The translations under genes were made by a program, and so were the position numbers. Below, one piece after another: positions 1 to 14,887 of a stretch of DNA of 64,000 bases (positions are counted from its first letter, which is position 1; every line of letters starts with the position of its first letter). This DNA is from Hypericum androsaemum (taxonomy: Eukaryota > Streptophyta > Magnoliopsida > Malpighiales > Hypericaceae): assembly GCA_963995505.1 (NCBI GenBank), contig OZ023192.1, positions 836,001-900,000 of the forward strand. The letters run 5' to 3'. Below the pieces are notes generated by a model. That model was not told where the DNA came from, did not search any database, and was given only the letters and a program-made list of their open reading frames with translations.

Positions 1-125
1 TTTAAGGCTACCTTGTTCTGGGAGCAAAAAAAATCTATTTCCATGGCCGAGTCTAATATCCATATATAACTAACTTCGGTTTTGTTTAGAAGCAAATAAT
101 TTTCTTACATCAAAAACTAGTATCC

Positions 126-3677
<3,552 letters not shown>

Positions 3678-5150
3678 CGGCCATGGTAGATCATAATAGA
3701 GATCTAGCCAACCTGATGGATATCAGTTATTTGAAAGTGATGTACATAAAGTATCCTCTTAAAAGAACATATTTATCATGCACCAATTTTTATCTCTACA
3801 ATAAAGTGCCAGATTTGAAGACTGTCATTAACTGTTGTAATCTTGTTTACTAAAGACTTTTTAACTAAAATTTTAATTTTAATAATATTATTTCATACTA
3901 TTATAGATGTTTTATACCGTACACATTGTATAATATTAATTTTATGACTTTCTTATTTCACTCGTATGGTAAACCAATAATTAATGATTATGGCCCAACT
4001 TATGATTCTTCCATGTCGATCCAAAGTGTATCTCGTTGAGTTCCTGCAATGGTTGCTATACTTTCAACAGTTTAGGAAATATTTAGCCCAGGGTTGTTAG
4101 AAATTGAGGCCCACAAAGAAAAACAAAACTAGAAGATAAAATTTTGAATCGCACATGTCGTATTGTCGTTTGTCATAAAACAGGATTAAACAGAACTAGT
4201 ATGATCGAGACTTTCGCACCGGTTCTTGGGAAAAGAATGAAACACTTCTCTGTGGCTTTGCAATGGCATTTAGTTCCGAGTGGAAAGAAAGCTACTGACT
4301 TTTTTTAAGTTAAAGTCGTGTCATATTTAAGAGATAATTTTCTTAAACTTGTCGTGGTCTATTAGGACATGCAATATTTAAGATGTTACGAAAAAAATAT
4401 ATATCAGGACCAATCTCTTACTGTGAAGCGTGAAAATTACTCGAACTGGAATCAAGAACCTGGAAGAAGGCCTCTCGAAGCAGTTTGCGGAGGATATTGG
4501 CGAGAGAGAGAAAGGAGGAAGAGTGGGGGAGACAAATTCCATGATCATCAACATGGCCAATCCATTACAACAAGTACTATTTACAGATACAGGATGGCAC
4601 CCAACTGATTCCATAATTACAAACAAGTACGAAATTGAAATAACAACACAGATTGGACCTTATGTCCTGAATTGAAAGACACTTTTTTTGAAGGGCAATT
4701 GAAAGACACTGGGGACGTACTTAATTGAAAGAAACAGAAACAATGAAGTAACGGGTCAGGTCCACAATGCACGCGCTTTCCTCCTCCTCCCTTTTCTTCC
4801 ATGGGCCCCACGTCAGTAAGCCAGACCCCTCTTTTCGTCACAAGTAGGGTTCCTATTGAGGGGCATTACTCGAGAACCGGGACCACAAAATATGAGGAAA
4901 GTAAAATTTTCATTTTTTTAATTGAGGGGCATTTTTGTTCTTCCCGATTCAATTTTGCCAGAGATATTTTTCGATACTGGAGTCAGGAACCTCAGGGTTC
5001 TATTTTATCAAACTTGGAAGACGAAAATAGGGATTTCAAAATAATAAAGATCCTACTGATAATTTTGTCAAACTCCAAAGATCTGAGGACAATTTGTCCA
5101 AAAAAATATCACAAAAATTTTGAATGAAATATTTGAAGGGACATTACTCC
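3678..5150. other. AT-rich 3' flank of receptor copy 1, no gene recognised
   Basis: This stretch has no convincing gene. Its first 550 bases (3680-4250) are paralogous to 42230-42680, sharing the segments around the words GATCTAGCCAA, TTATGATTCTT and TGAGTTCCT, so they are the ancestral 3' flank of the receptor gene. From about 4860 a motif CATTACTCGAGAACCGGGACCAC resembles 59514-59536 upstream of the Pack-MULE, suggesting another shared duplicated flank. Short open frames at 4369-5127 overlap on both strands and match nothing I recognise. Confidence 0.5.
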
Positions 5151-5434
5151 ATGTTGAGTTTGGCAAGGAAATAAGGAAAAGATAAATTATTTTTCTATTT
5201 TATTTTGGACTCTTGTTTTTGACTTATAATTTGAGCTAAATAGATTACTTAATGTACAATGGTTTGCCTCTATATAAATGTATGTTACCCAAGGATTTTG
5301 TATGACTTTTTGACTCGGATTCATCAATAAAAATTCTCCTTTCTCCTCGTGGACGTAGACATTAGGTCGAACCACGTTATATCTTGTGTCCTTGTTCTTT
5401 GCATGTTTGTTCTCCAGTTGCTGAATTCTTAACA
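5151..5434 (+). repeat. 5' LTR of the truncated copia element
   Basis: 284 bp, begins TGTTGAG and ends TTAACA (TG...CA ends), directly followed by a tRNA-Met type primer site. It holds a TATA-like CTATATAAATG near 5270, a plausible transcription start signal. There is no partner LTR in the window. Confidence 0.8.
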
Positions 5435-5436
5435 AG

Positions 5437-5448
5437 TGGTATCAGAGC
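5437..5448 (+). other. Primer-binding site, initiator tRNA-Met
   Basis: TGGTATCAGAGC lies two bases after the LTR end. It is the standard plant retrotransposon site complementary to the 3' end of initiator tRNA-Met. The longer word continues AAGG rather than TCTAGG. Confidence 0.85.
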
Positions 5449-5460
5449 TAAGGTTAGAGA

Positions 5461-6395
5461 ATGTCAAATCATGGCGCGAAGTTTACTTTTGTGAAATTCG
5501 ATGGCTCATCGAATTTCGGGTTATGGCAAAGGCGTGTCAAGGATCTCCTCGTGCAATAAGGGATGGTTATCGCGCTCTCGGAGAAGAAGCCCGAGAAGAT
5601 GGAGGAGTAAGAGTGGAAGGAGATGGGAGCCAAGGCGGTGGCGACAATTCGCTTGTGCTTGGCGGACGATGTGATGTATCACGTCATGGATGAGGAGTCA
5701 CTAGCTTAGTATGGAAGAAATTGAGGTAAGGTATATGTCTACGTCTTTGTCGAACAAGCTTTATCTTAAGGCGGTGGGAGTGGAAGGAGATGGGAGCCAA
5801 GGCGGTGGCAATAATTCGCTTGTGCTTGGCGGACGATGTGATGTATCACGTCATGGATGAGGAGTCACCAGCTTAGTATGGAAGAAATTGAGGCAAGGTA
5901 TATGTCTAAGTCTTTGTCGAACAAGCTTTATCTAAAGCAAAGATTGTATGGGCTCAAGATGAAGGAGGGCTCCATTTGAGCCAACACATTAATGGTTTCA
6001 AGATGAAAAAGGGCTCTATTTGAGTCAACACATTAATGGTTTTAGTCAACGTGTGAGCAACTTGAGAAAGGTTGATGTGAAGTTCGAGGAAGAAGATAAG
6101 GCATTGTTGCTGCTGAATTCCTTACCTGGCTCCTACGAAAATTTGATTACAACTATAACTTGGGGGAATGAGTCCCTGGTGTTGGAAGATATCAGAAGTG
6201 CTCTGCTAGAGTTTCGTCAAAGAAAGAAAATTGGCGATGAACAAGCGGAAGGGCTGCTTGTGAGGGTAGCCATGGTGGTCGCAGTGAAGATGGAAAAGAA
6301 TCCAGGTCGAGGTCAAGGAGGTTCAAAGAAAATTGATTCGAATGCTGAGAAAAAGAGCATTGAAGAAGGATTGTCCGAGAAGAACTCGGGATCGT
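5461..6395 (+). pseudogene. Decayed copia gag (UBN2-type) with zinc-knuckle remnant
   Basis: The frame from ATG 5461 starts like a Tnt1-type gag (FVKFDGSSNFGLWQRR), but an in-frame stop follows near 5559. Two internal tandem duplications are visible. About 155 bp is repeated (5610-5765 and 5772-5935, both containing GGAGATGGGAGCCAAGGCGG), and about 48 bp is repeated (5950-5998 and 5999-6050). An open piece at 6020-6240 keeps the typical LLNSLPGSYENL segment. After it a frameshift separates the Arg/Ser-rich tail, and near 6330-6375 the bases still resemble a gag CCHC knuckle (GCATTGAAGAAGGATTGT). No intact product is possible. Confidence 0.8.
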
Positions 6396-6411
6396 GAGGG
6401 CAAAGGATCCC

Positions 6412-9400
6412 GAATCTTCGCCAAATTCTTCTCCTCAGTTTCTCCAAATTCTTCGCCTCATTTTTGCCAAATTCTTTAGCTCAATCTTTGCCAAATTATG
6501 TGCCAAATTCTTTCCCTCATTCTTCGGCAAATTCTTTGCCTTAATCTTAACTTCATTCTTCGCCTCAGTCTTCGCCAAATTCTTCGCCTCATTCTTCGCC
6601 AAATTCATCGTCTCATTCTTTTCCGAATTTTTTGCCTCAATCTTTGCATTGTTCGTCAAATTCTTCGCCTCAATCTTTGCCTAAATCTTTGCCAAATTCT
6701 TCACCTCAATCTTTACCAAATTCTTCGCCAATTTTTTCACATCATTCTTTGCCTCAATCTTTACCTAAATCTTTTGCTAAATTCTTCCCCTCAATCTTTG
6801 CCAAATTCTTCGCAGACTTCTTCACCAAATTCTTTGCCTCAATCTCTGCCAAATTCTTTACCAAATACTTTGCCTCATTCTTCGCCAAATTCTTTGCCTC
6901 ATTCTTCGCCAAATTCTTTGCTTTAATTTTTGTCAAATTCTTCGCCTCATTCTTTGCCAAATTCTTCACCTCATTCTTTCGCCTCATTCTTCACAAAATT
7001 CTTCGCCTCAATCTTCCCCTCAATCTTTGCCTCATTCTTCGCCAAATTCTTTGGCCCATTCTTGCCCTCAATCTTTGCCAAATTCTTTGCCTCAGTCTTA
7101 GCCAAATTCTTCGCCTCAATCTTCACTAAATTCTTTCACTCAATGTTTGCCTCATTCTTCGCCAAATTCTTCGCCTCATTTTTTGCCAAAAAAATTGACT
7201 CATTCTTCGCCTCAATCTTTTCCAAATTCTTCACCTTAATCTTTGCCAAATTCTTCGCTGCATTCTTTGCCTAAATCTTCGCCAATTTCTTCATCTCAAT
7301 CTTTGCCTCAATCTTCACCAAATTCTTTGCCTCATTCTTCGCCAAATTCTTCGCCTCAATCTTTACCAAATTCTTTGCCTTAATCTTTGCCAAATTTGTC
7401 GCCAAATTCTTCGCTTCAATCTTTGCCAAATTTTTTGCATCATAATTCGCGTCAATCTTCAACAAATTATTCTCCTCAATCTTCGCCAATTTCTTTGCCT
7501 CAATCAGCGCCTAATTCTTCGCCTCATTCTTTGCCTTAATCTTTTTCAAATTCTTCACCTCATTCCTTGCCAAATTACTTGCCTCAATCTTCGCCTCAAT
7601 CTTCACCAAATTCTTCACCTCAATCTTTGCCAAATTCTTCGCCTCAATCTTCGCAAAATTCTTTGCCTAATTTTTTGACAAATTCTGTGCCTCATTCTTC
7701 ACCTCAATCTTCACGCGATTCTGCCAAATTCTTCGCCTCAATCTTTGCCAAACTCTTCGCCAAATTCTTCACCTCATTTTTCGCTAATTTTTTTGCCTCA
7801 ATCTTTGCCAATTTCTTTGCCTCAATCTTTGCCTCATTCTTCGCCTCAATCTTTGCAAAATTCGTCGCCAAATTCTTTGCCTCAATCTTTGCCAAATTTT
7901 TTGCCAGATTCTTCGCCAATTTTTTTTCTTCTCATTTTTGCCAAATTCTTCAACTCATTCTTCACCTAATTCTTCGCCTCAATATTCACCAAATTCTTCG
8001 CCAAATTCTTTGCCTCAATCTTCGCATCATTCTTTGCCTCATTCTTCGCCAAAATTTTTGCCTTAATCTTTGCCAAATTCTTCTCCTCAATCTATGTCAA
8101 ATTCTTCGTCTCATTCATCGCCAAATTCTTCACCTCATTCCTTGCCAAATTCTTCGCCTCAATCTTCGTCAAATTCTTCGCCTCAGACTTCGACTTAATC
8201 TTCGCCAAATTCTTCACCTCATTCTTCGGTAAATACATCGCCTCATTCTTTGCCTTGATCTTCGCAAAATTCTTCGCCTTAATTTTTGCCAGATTCTTTG
8301 CCAAATTTGTTTGCCTCAATCTTAGCAAAATTCTTTGCCTCAATCTTCGCCAAATTCTTTGCCTCAATCTTTGTCAAATTCTTCGCCTTAATCTTTGCGT
8401 CATTCTTCACCTCAATCTTTGTCTTATTCTTTGCCTCAATCTTTGCCAAATTCTTCGCCTCAATCTTCTTCGCCAATTTCTTCGTCTCATTCTTCGCCTC
8501 AATCTTTGCCTCATTCTTCACCTCATTCTTCGCATCAATCTTCGCCAAATTTTTTGCCTCAATCTTTGCCAAATTTTTTAACTCATTCTTCACAAAATCT
8601 TTGCCAAAATCTTCGCCTCATTCTACACCAAATTTTTTGCCAAATTCTTCACCACATTCTTCGCCTCAATCTTCTCCTCATTCTTCGCATCAATTTTTGC
8701 CAAATTTTTTGCTTCAATCTTCGCCAAATCCTTTGCATTAATCTTCGCCTCATTCCTCGCCAAAATCTTCGCCTCATTCCTTGCAAAATTCTTCACAAAA
8801 TTTTTTGCCTCATTCCTCGCCAAATTATTCACCTCAGTCTTCACCTCATTCTTTGCCTCCATCTTCGCCAAATTCTTCGCCTCAATCTTCGCCAAATTTA
8901 TTTGCCTCAATCTTCGCAAAATTCTTCACCTCATTCTTCGCCTCATTCGTGGCAAAAATTTTTGCCTCAAACTTCGCCAAATTCTTCGTTAAATTCTTTG
9001 CCAAATTCATCGCCTCATTCTTTGCCAAATTTTTTGCCTCATTCTTTGCTTCAATCTTCGCTAAATTCTTTTTCTCATTCTTTGCCATAATATTCATCAA
9101 ATTCTTTGCCTATTCTTCGCCAAATTCTTTGACTCATTCTTCGCCTCAATCTTTGCCAAATTCTTCAGCAGAATCTTTGCCAAATTCTTCCCCTCATTCT
9201 TCGCCAAATTCTTCGCCTCAATCTTTGCTAAATTTTTCGCCTCATTCTTCACCAAATATTTTGCCTCATTCTTCGGCTCAATCTTCGCAAAATTCTTTGG
9301 TTCAATCTATGCAAAATTCATCGCCTCAATCTTCACCAAATTCTTCGACCAAAATGTTTGCCTCAATCTTCTCCAAATTCTTTGCCTCAATCTTTGCCCA

Positions 9401-12193
9401 AATCTTTGCCTGAATCTTCACCTCAATCTTTGACAAATTTTTCAGCACAATCTTTGCCAAATTCTTCCTCTAATTCTTTTCCAAATTCTTCGCCTTAATC
9501 TTCACCTCATTCTTTGCCAAATTCTTCGCCTCAATCTTTGCCAAATTCTTCGCCTCAATCTTTGCCAAATTCTTTGCCAGATTCTTCGCCTCATTATTCG
9601 GCTCAATCTTCACCAAATTTTTTGCCTCAATCTTTGCCTGAATCTTTGCCTGATTCTTTGTCAAATTTTTTTCCAAATTCTTTGCCTTATTCTTTGCCTC
9701 AATCTTCGCCTATTTCTTTGCCTCATTCTTCAACAAATTCTTTGCCCCAATCTTTGCCAAATTCTTCGACTCATTTTTTGCCAAAATCTTTGCCTCAGTC
9801 TTCACAAAATTCTTTGCCTCATTCTTCGCAAAATTCTTCGCCTCAATCTTCTCCAAATTCTTTGCCTCAATCTTTGCCAAATCCTTCGTCTCAATCTTTT
9901 CCAAATTCTTCGCCTCAATCTTCGCCAAATTCTTTACTTCAATCTTTGCCAAATTCTTTGCCTCAATCTTTACCAAATTTGTTCGCCTCAATATTCGCCA
10001 AATTCTTTGCCTCATTCTTCACCTCATTCTTTGCCTTAATCTTTACCAAATTTTTTGCCTCAATCTTCGCCAAATTCGTCGCCAAATTTTTTGCCAAATT
10101 TATCGCCTTATTCGCCAAATTCTTTGCCTCATTCTTTGCTTGAATCTTCGCCAAATTCTTTGCTTCAATCTTTGCCAAATTATTTCCCTCATTCTTCGCC
10201 AAATTTTTTGCTTTAATTTTCAGCTCATTCTTCGCCAAATTTTTTGTCTCAATCTTTGCCAAATTCTTCGCCTCATTCTTCGCCATATTCTTCAATCTTT
10301 GCCACAATCTTCACCAAATTCTTCGCCCGAATCTTTGCCTCATTCTTCGCCTCAATCTTCGCCAAATTCTTTGCCTCAATCTTTGCCAAATTCTTCACCA
10401 AATTCTTTACCTCAATCTTCGCCAAATTCTTTACCTCAATCTTCACCAAATTCTTCGACTCATCCTTCACCAAATTCTTTGCACCAATCTTTGCCAAATT
10501 CTTCGCCTCATTCTTTGCCACAATCTTCTCCAAATCCTTTCCCTCATTCTTCGCCTCAGTCTTCACAAAATTTTTCTCCTCAATCTTCGCCAAATTCTTT
10601 GCCTCATTCTTCGCCTAATTCTTTGGTTCATTCTTTGCCTCATTCTTCGCCAAATTTTTTGCCAAATCCTTCTTCTCAATCTTTGCCAAATTCTTTGCTT
10701 AAATATTTGCCAAATTTTTTGCTTCATATTCTGCCAAATTCTTCGCCTCATTGTTTACCAAATTCTTTGCCTCAATGTTGGCCAAATTCTTTGTCTCAAT
10801 GTTGGCCAAATTCTTTGCCTCAGTTTTTGCCAAATTCTTCGCCACATTCTTCGCCTCAATCTTTGCCAAAATTTTTACCTCAATCTATGCCAAATTCTTC
10901 GCCAAATTCTTTTCCCCAATCTTCATCTCAAACTTTGCCAAATTTTTTGCCACAAACTTCGCCTAATTCTTCGCTCCAATCTTTGCCAAATTCTTTGCCT
11001 CCTTCTTTGCCTCAATGTTCGCCAAATTCTTCGCCTCATACTTCGCCAAATTCTTCACCTCATTCTTCACCTCATTCTTCACCAAATTCTTTGCCTCAAT
11101 ATTTGCCAAATCCTTCGTCTCAATGTTTGTTAAATTTTTCGCCTCATTCTTCGCCAAATTTTTTGCTTCAATCTTTGCCAAATTCTTCGCCTCAATCTTC
11201 GCAAAATTCTTCGCCTCAATCTTCAACAAATTTGTTCGCCCAATCTTCGCCAAATTCTTTGCCTCATTCTTCACCTCATTTTTTGCCTCAATCTTTGCCA
11301 AATTCTTTGCCTCATTCTTCACCTCAATCTTTGCCAAATCTTTCGTCTCAAACTTTTCCAAATTATTCGCCCCAATCTTTGACAAATTCTTCATTTCAAT
11401 CTTTGCCAATTTTTTTGCCTCAATCTTCGCAAAATTATTTGCTTCAATCTTCGCCAAATTCGTTCGCCTCAATCTTCGCCAAATTTTTTGCCTTAATCTT
11501 TGCCAAATTCATTGCCTCATTCTTAGCCAAGTTCTTCCCCTTAATCTTCGCTTGAATCTTCGCAAAATTCTTCGCCAAATTCTTTGCCACAAAATTTGCC
11601 GAATTCTTTCCCCCATTCTTCGCCAAATTCTTCTACTCATTCTTCGCCAAATTCTTCTACTCATTCTTCGCCAAATTCTTTAGCTCAATCTTTGCCAAAT
11701 TTTTTGCCTCATTCTTCACCTCAATCTTTTCCGAATTCTTCATCTCAATCTTTGTCAAATTTTTTGCCTCAATCTTTGCTTCATTCTTCGCCAAATTCTT
11801 CGCCTCATTTTTTACCAAATTCTTCGGCTCAATCTTCACAAAATTCTGCTGTTCAATCTTTTCCAAATTCTTGGCCAATTTCTTCGCCTCAATCTTCTCC
11901 AAATTCTTTTTCCCGATCTTCGACAAATTCTTTGTCTGAATCTTAGCCAAATTCTTCGCCTCAATCTTCGCCAAATAATTTACCTAAATCTTTTCCAAAT
12001 TCTTTGCCTCATTCTTCCCCAAATTCTTCGCCCCAATCTTTGCCACATTCTTCCCCAATTTTTTTGCCCCAATCTTTGCAAAATTCTTCGCCAATTCTTT
12101 GCCTCATCTTTTGCCAAATTCTCCACCTCAATCTTTTCCAAATTCTTTGCCTCATTCTTTGCCTTAGTCTTCGCAAAATTCTTCACCTCAATC
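6412..12193. repeat. 12-bp minisatellite mega-array, segment A
   Basis: Degenerate tandem copies of three related 12-mers: TTYGCCAAATTC, TTYGCCTCAATC and TTYGCCTCATTC. The first usually alternates with one of the other two, giving a 24-bp dimer. The plus strand is pyrimidine-rich and very poor in G. All three plus frames read through (FAKF/FASI; SPNS/LPQS; RQIL/CLNL), as do two minus frames (NLAK/IEAK; IWRR/LRQR), so overlapping ORFs are a by-product. Occasional 13-bp steps (AAATTTGTTCGCC) shift the frame, for example near 8305, 9977 and 11230. The segment ends at the TSD of the LTR element inserted at 12194. Confidence 0.95.
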
Positions 12194-14872
12194 TGTCACG
12201 ACCCGAACTCAGGTCGGTGACCGGCGCTAGACTTTGACTACTTAAATCACACACAAAGATCTAGCCAGCCTCAAACTTATTCAAATTCTTATAAATCTTA
12301 AACCATTAAACTTATAACTAAAACTTATATTATCTTGCATTTTAAAATACCAAAATTTTACAACCAATTATCAAGCTTTGTTCGATTAAACAAAATTAAT
12401 ATACTCTTAATAATTAAACATTCCCAAGATCAAAGCAAATCTTGTGACTACGGAGCTTCTAGATGAAAGAGCAAAATACAAACTGGAGACCTCGATGCAA
12501 GTCCTGGAGAACCAATCGAACTTGGTACGATCAGAGTAGATCTCCGAGCCAACACAACTCGTGTACGAGTTTCTGCAAAACTGTTGGGTGGGGGGATGAG
12601 TGTTTTGGAACACCCAGTAAACAAATAAGATATGCATCGCAATTTATTTAGCTACTCAATGCACAAATATTCCTAAAACATGCATATAACTAATATGGCA
12701 AATGAATTATGCGGAGATGTACATTACTCAAAGATCATACTTACCAGATGACCAAATATAGCATATAATCACAAAGTCACAAAAACATGAGCAAACTACG
12801 CAACGTCTCATTCCGTCACGCAATTTGACACATGAACACATAATTCCAAAATCAAATCACAAAACTGGAACGAACGTTCGGCAAGTTCTAGATAGTGTCA
12901 CTCCAACTCCGACACGAGGATACCATATCTCAAAGGCGCCATCAGAATCCAACCCCGCCGGCCAAACAGATCATATCAGAATCTATTGTATCCTCAGTAT
13001 ATGTGCACATATGCCAACATCCCCGGTTGGTCACGGGTAGACCTCTGCCTACTAGACGTCCATATCATATAGCGGAGCTATCCATTTCATATAGCTATTC
13101 ATATCACACAAATTCATAGGCTCCAAACGAATCAAATATATCCAATGAACAAACCAAACATATCCAGTGCCCACTCGAGGCCAAATTAATCAAACACTTA
13201 CAAATCATAATGTCACATCATAATGCTCATATGAAAAATGCACAATATGCACTAACAATATCATATTCAAATCATAACAAACAAATAGAGTGCGTCAAAT
13301 AAAGCACGAGTCACATATTATTTGTTTACCATTTTGGCTCGACGATCATCAGGATCGACGATCCTCTTTCCAATATACAAATTCCTCCATTTGGAAGTCA
13401 ACTGGTTCGTGTTCCATACCCACTTAATCTTTTCCAAATATTCCTCAAATATTTTCCAAGACCTGTGATATTCAAAGGACTCCGAAAATTCAATCGAACC
13501 ATAAATTACTTATAAACAATTACCAATTTCTCAATCCAGTATTCTAAATCCTTCACTTCTTTCATTGTTTCTAACTTGCAGTATATTTTAAATTTTTCGT
13601 CTAAACAGATCGAACCCCACAATTTTACCTTCAACCTAATTGACCTCATCCAGTTTACGATCCCTGTATAATTATCGATTTCTTAGTCCATTACTCTAGA
13701 TCACTCCATTCTTTTATTTATGTTTCTTATAGTCCTATTAATATCAAGCCCAATATTTGTTAAATCCTCTTCCAAATTAAATAATTTCTTCAAACGTGTT
13801 ATTTTCAGCTATCATTATTGCAACATCTAACTCTACTGATCATGAGACAACTACCAAATCTATATCCATCCAGTTTACTAAGTCTTAGTTGCCTTGTTAT
13901 TCAAGTGTCCTCGAATAACTTCTTTTAATCCTTCTTATTCTTTTTCTTTTAGTTTCCTTCTATACTCTCATTTCTTCAAGTCATGCATATTTAAAAAGAT
14001 CTTAATTCTCCTCATTCTCGGTACTAAGTAAACAAATTCATGGTCTTGAAATTCTCAAGTCAAATTGTTACAAAATTCATCTTTATTTCTTTACTAATTT
14101 ACCAATTTCATAAGTAGATATTAATCACATTCTAATAATTTATACGAAACCATTTAAAATTTGCTTACCACATAAATTTCCTTTTTCGCTATCTTTATCG
14201 GTGTCAAACTCCCTTCTTTTGTTCTCCTCTCTTCGGTTCAGTCCTTTCTAATTTTTTTTTCTTTCTCGGTGGAATTTCAGGTGGACCTCTAGCTTACACT
14301 TTCTTGTTCAATTTTATAGATGGAAAATTTTGCCTAAATTACTCACTGAAGTGCCACGTTTTAACTTTCTTTTTCTTCTTCTTTTACTTATGCCACGTTT
14401 TATGTTTCAATCTTTTTTTTCAGATTTATCTAGATCATTTACCCCTTCAATTGCGGATAAGAGTAACTATTTTAATTTATAACATTTTATTCTTGTTTTA
14501 GTGGCAATTGTTAAATCCTGCCACGTTTCTTTTTTTATTTATTTTTTTAACTAATCCTATTTTATTTTATCTTTTCTTACCTACACAAAGTGGTTAGAAA
14601 CTTACAGAATTCAGATTTATATTTCTACTAGTTAAATTGCTTCCTCATATAGATTTCATAATTGATCAACTATCAAATTTACCATAGCAAATTTAAAACT
14701 CTTTTATTTGAGGTTAACTTATATAATTAATTGATCCAATTGTATCTAATCATATTTTTAGAATTTCTCGATTACCAATTTGCATTGTTATTTTCTGACA
14801 TAACATATCATTATTTTATCATACAACTTAACATAACCTGATTAAGTATAACTCACATGGCCGGGTATTACA
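12194..14872 (-). repeat. 3' LTR (element orientation) of the LARD-like element
   Basis: 2679 bp. On the minus strand it begins TGTAATACCCGG and ends GTCGTGACA. It corresponds base for base to 18900-21577 apart from a few substitutions and single-base indels, for example near 12302, 12348, 12742 and 14391. Short open frames (12407-12651) recur identically in the partner LTR and are not genes. Confidence 0.95.
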
Positions 14873-14887
14873 TTCTCCCCTCCTTAT
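14873..14887 (-). other. Polypurine tract of the LARD-like element
   Basis: On the minus strand the sequence reads ATAAGGAGGGGAGAA directly before the LTR start TGTAATACCC. This is the expected plus-strand primer of reverse transcription and fixes the element orientation. Confidence 0.85.

Larger units (their letters stand above)
5151..6411 (+). mobile_element. Truncated Tnt1-like Ty1/copia element (5' LTR, PBS, decayed gag)
   Basis: A left LTR (5151-5434), a primer-binding site and a decayed gag are in the right order for a Tnt1/Tork-type copia element. Protease, integrase, reverse transcriptase and the 3' LTR are missing: from about 6412 the sequence is the 12-bp array, and no copia sequence follows the array at 40255. 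The element was therefore cut off at the array, or the array arose at this breakpoint. Confidence 0.8.

Noticed and set aside
5436..5693. Separate small gene at 5436-5693
   Set aside because: It is an off-frame reading of the decayed copia gag and includes the primer-binding site.
10140..11555. Longest array ORF (471 codons, Ser/Pro/Asn/Gln-rich) as a repetitive cell-wall type protein gene
   Set aside because: Other frames on both strands are open across the same bases, there is no signal peptide, intron or promoter, and the frame is a consequence of the 12-bp period.
12407..13119. Small ORFs repeated exactly at 19112-19823 as duplicated small genes
   Set aside because: They are inside the paired LTRs of one element, and overlap on both strands.
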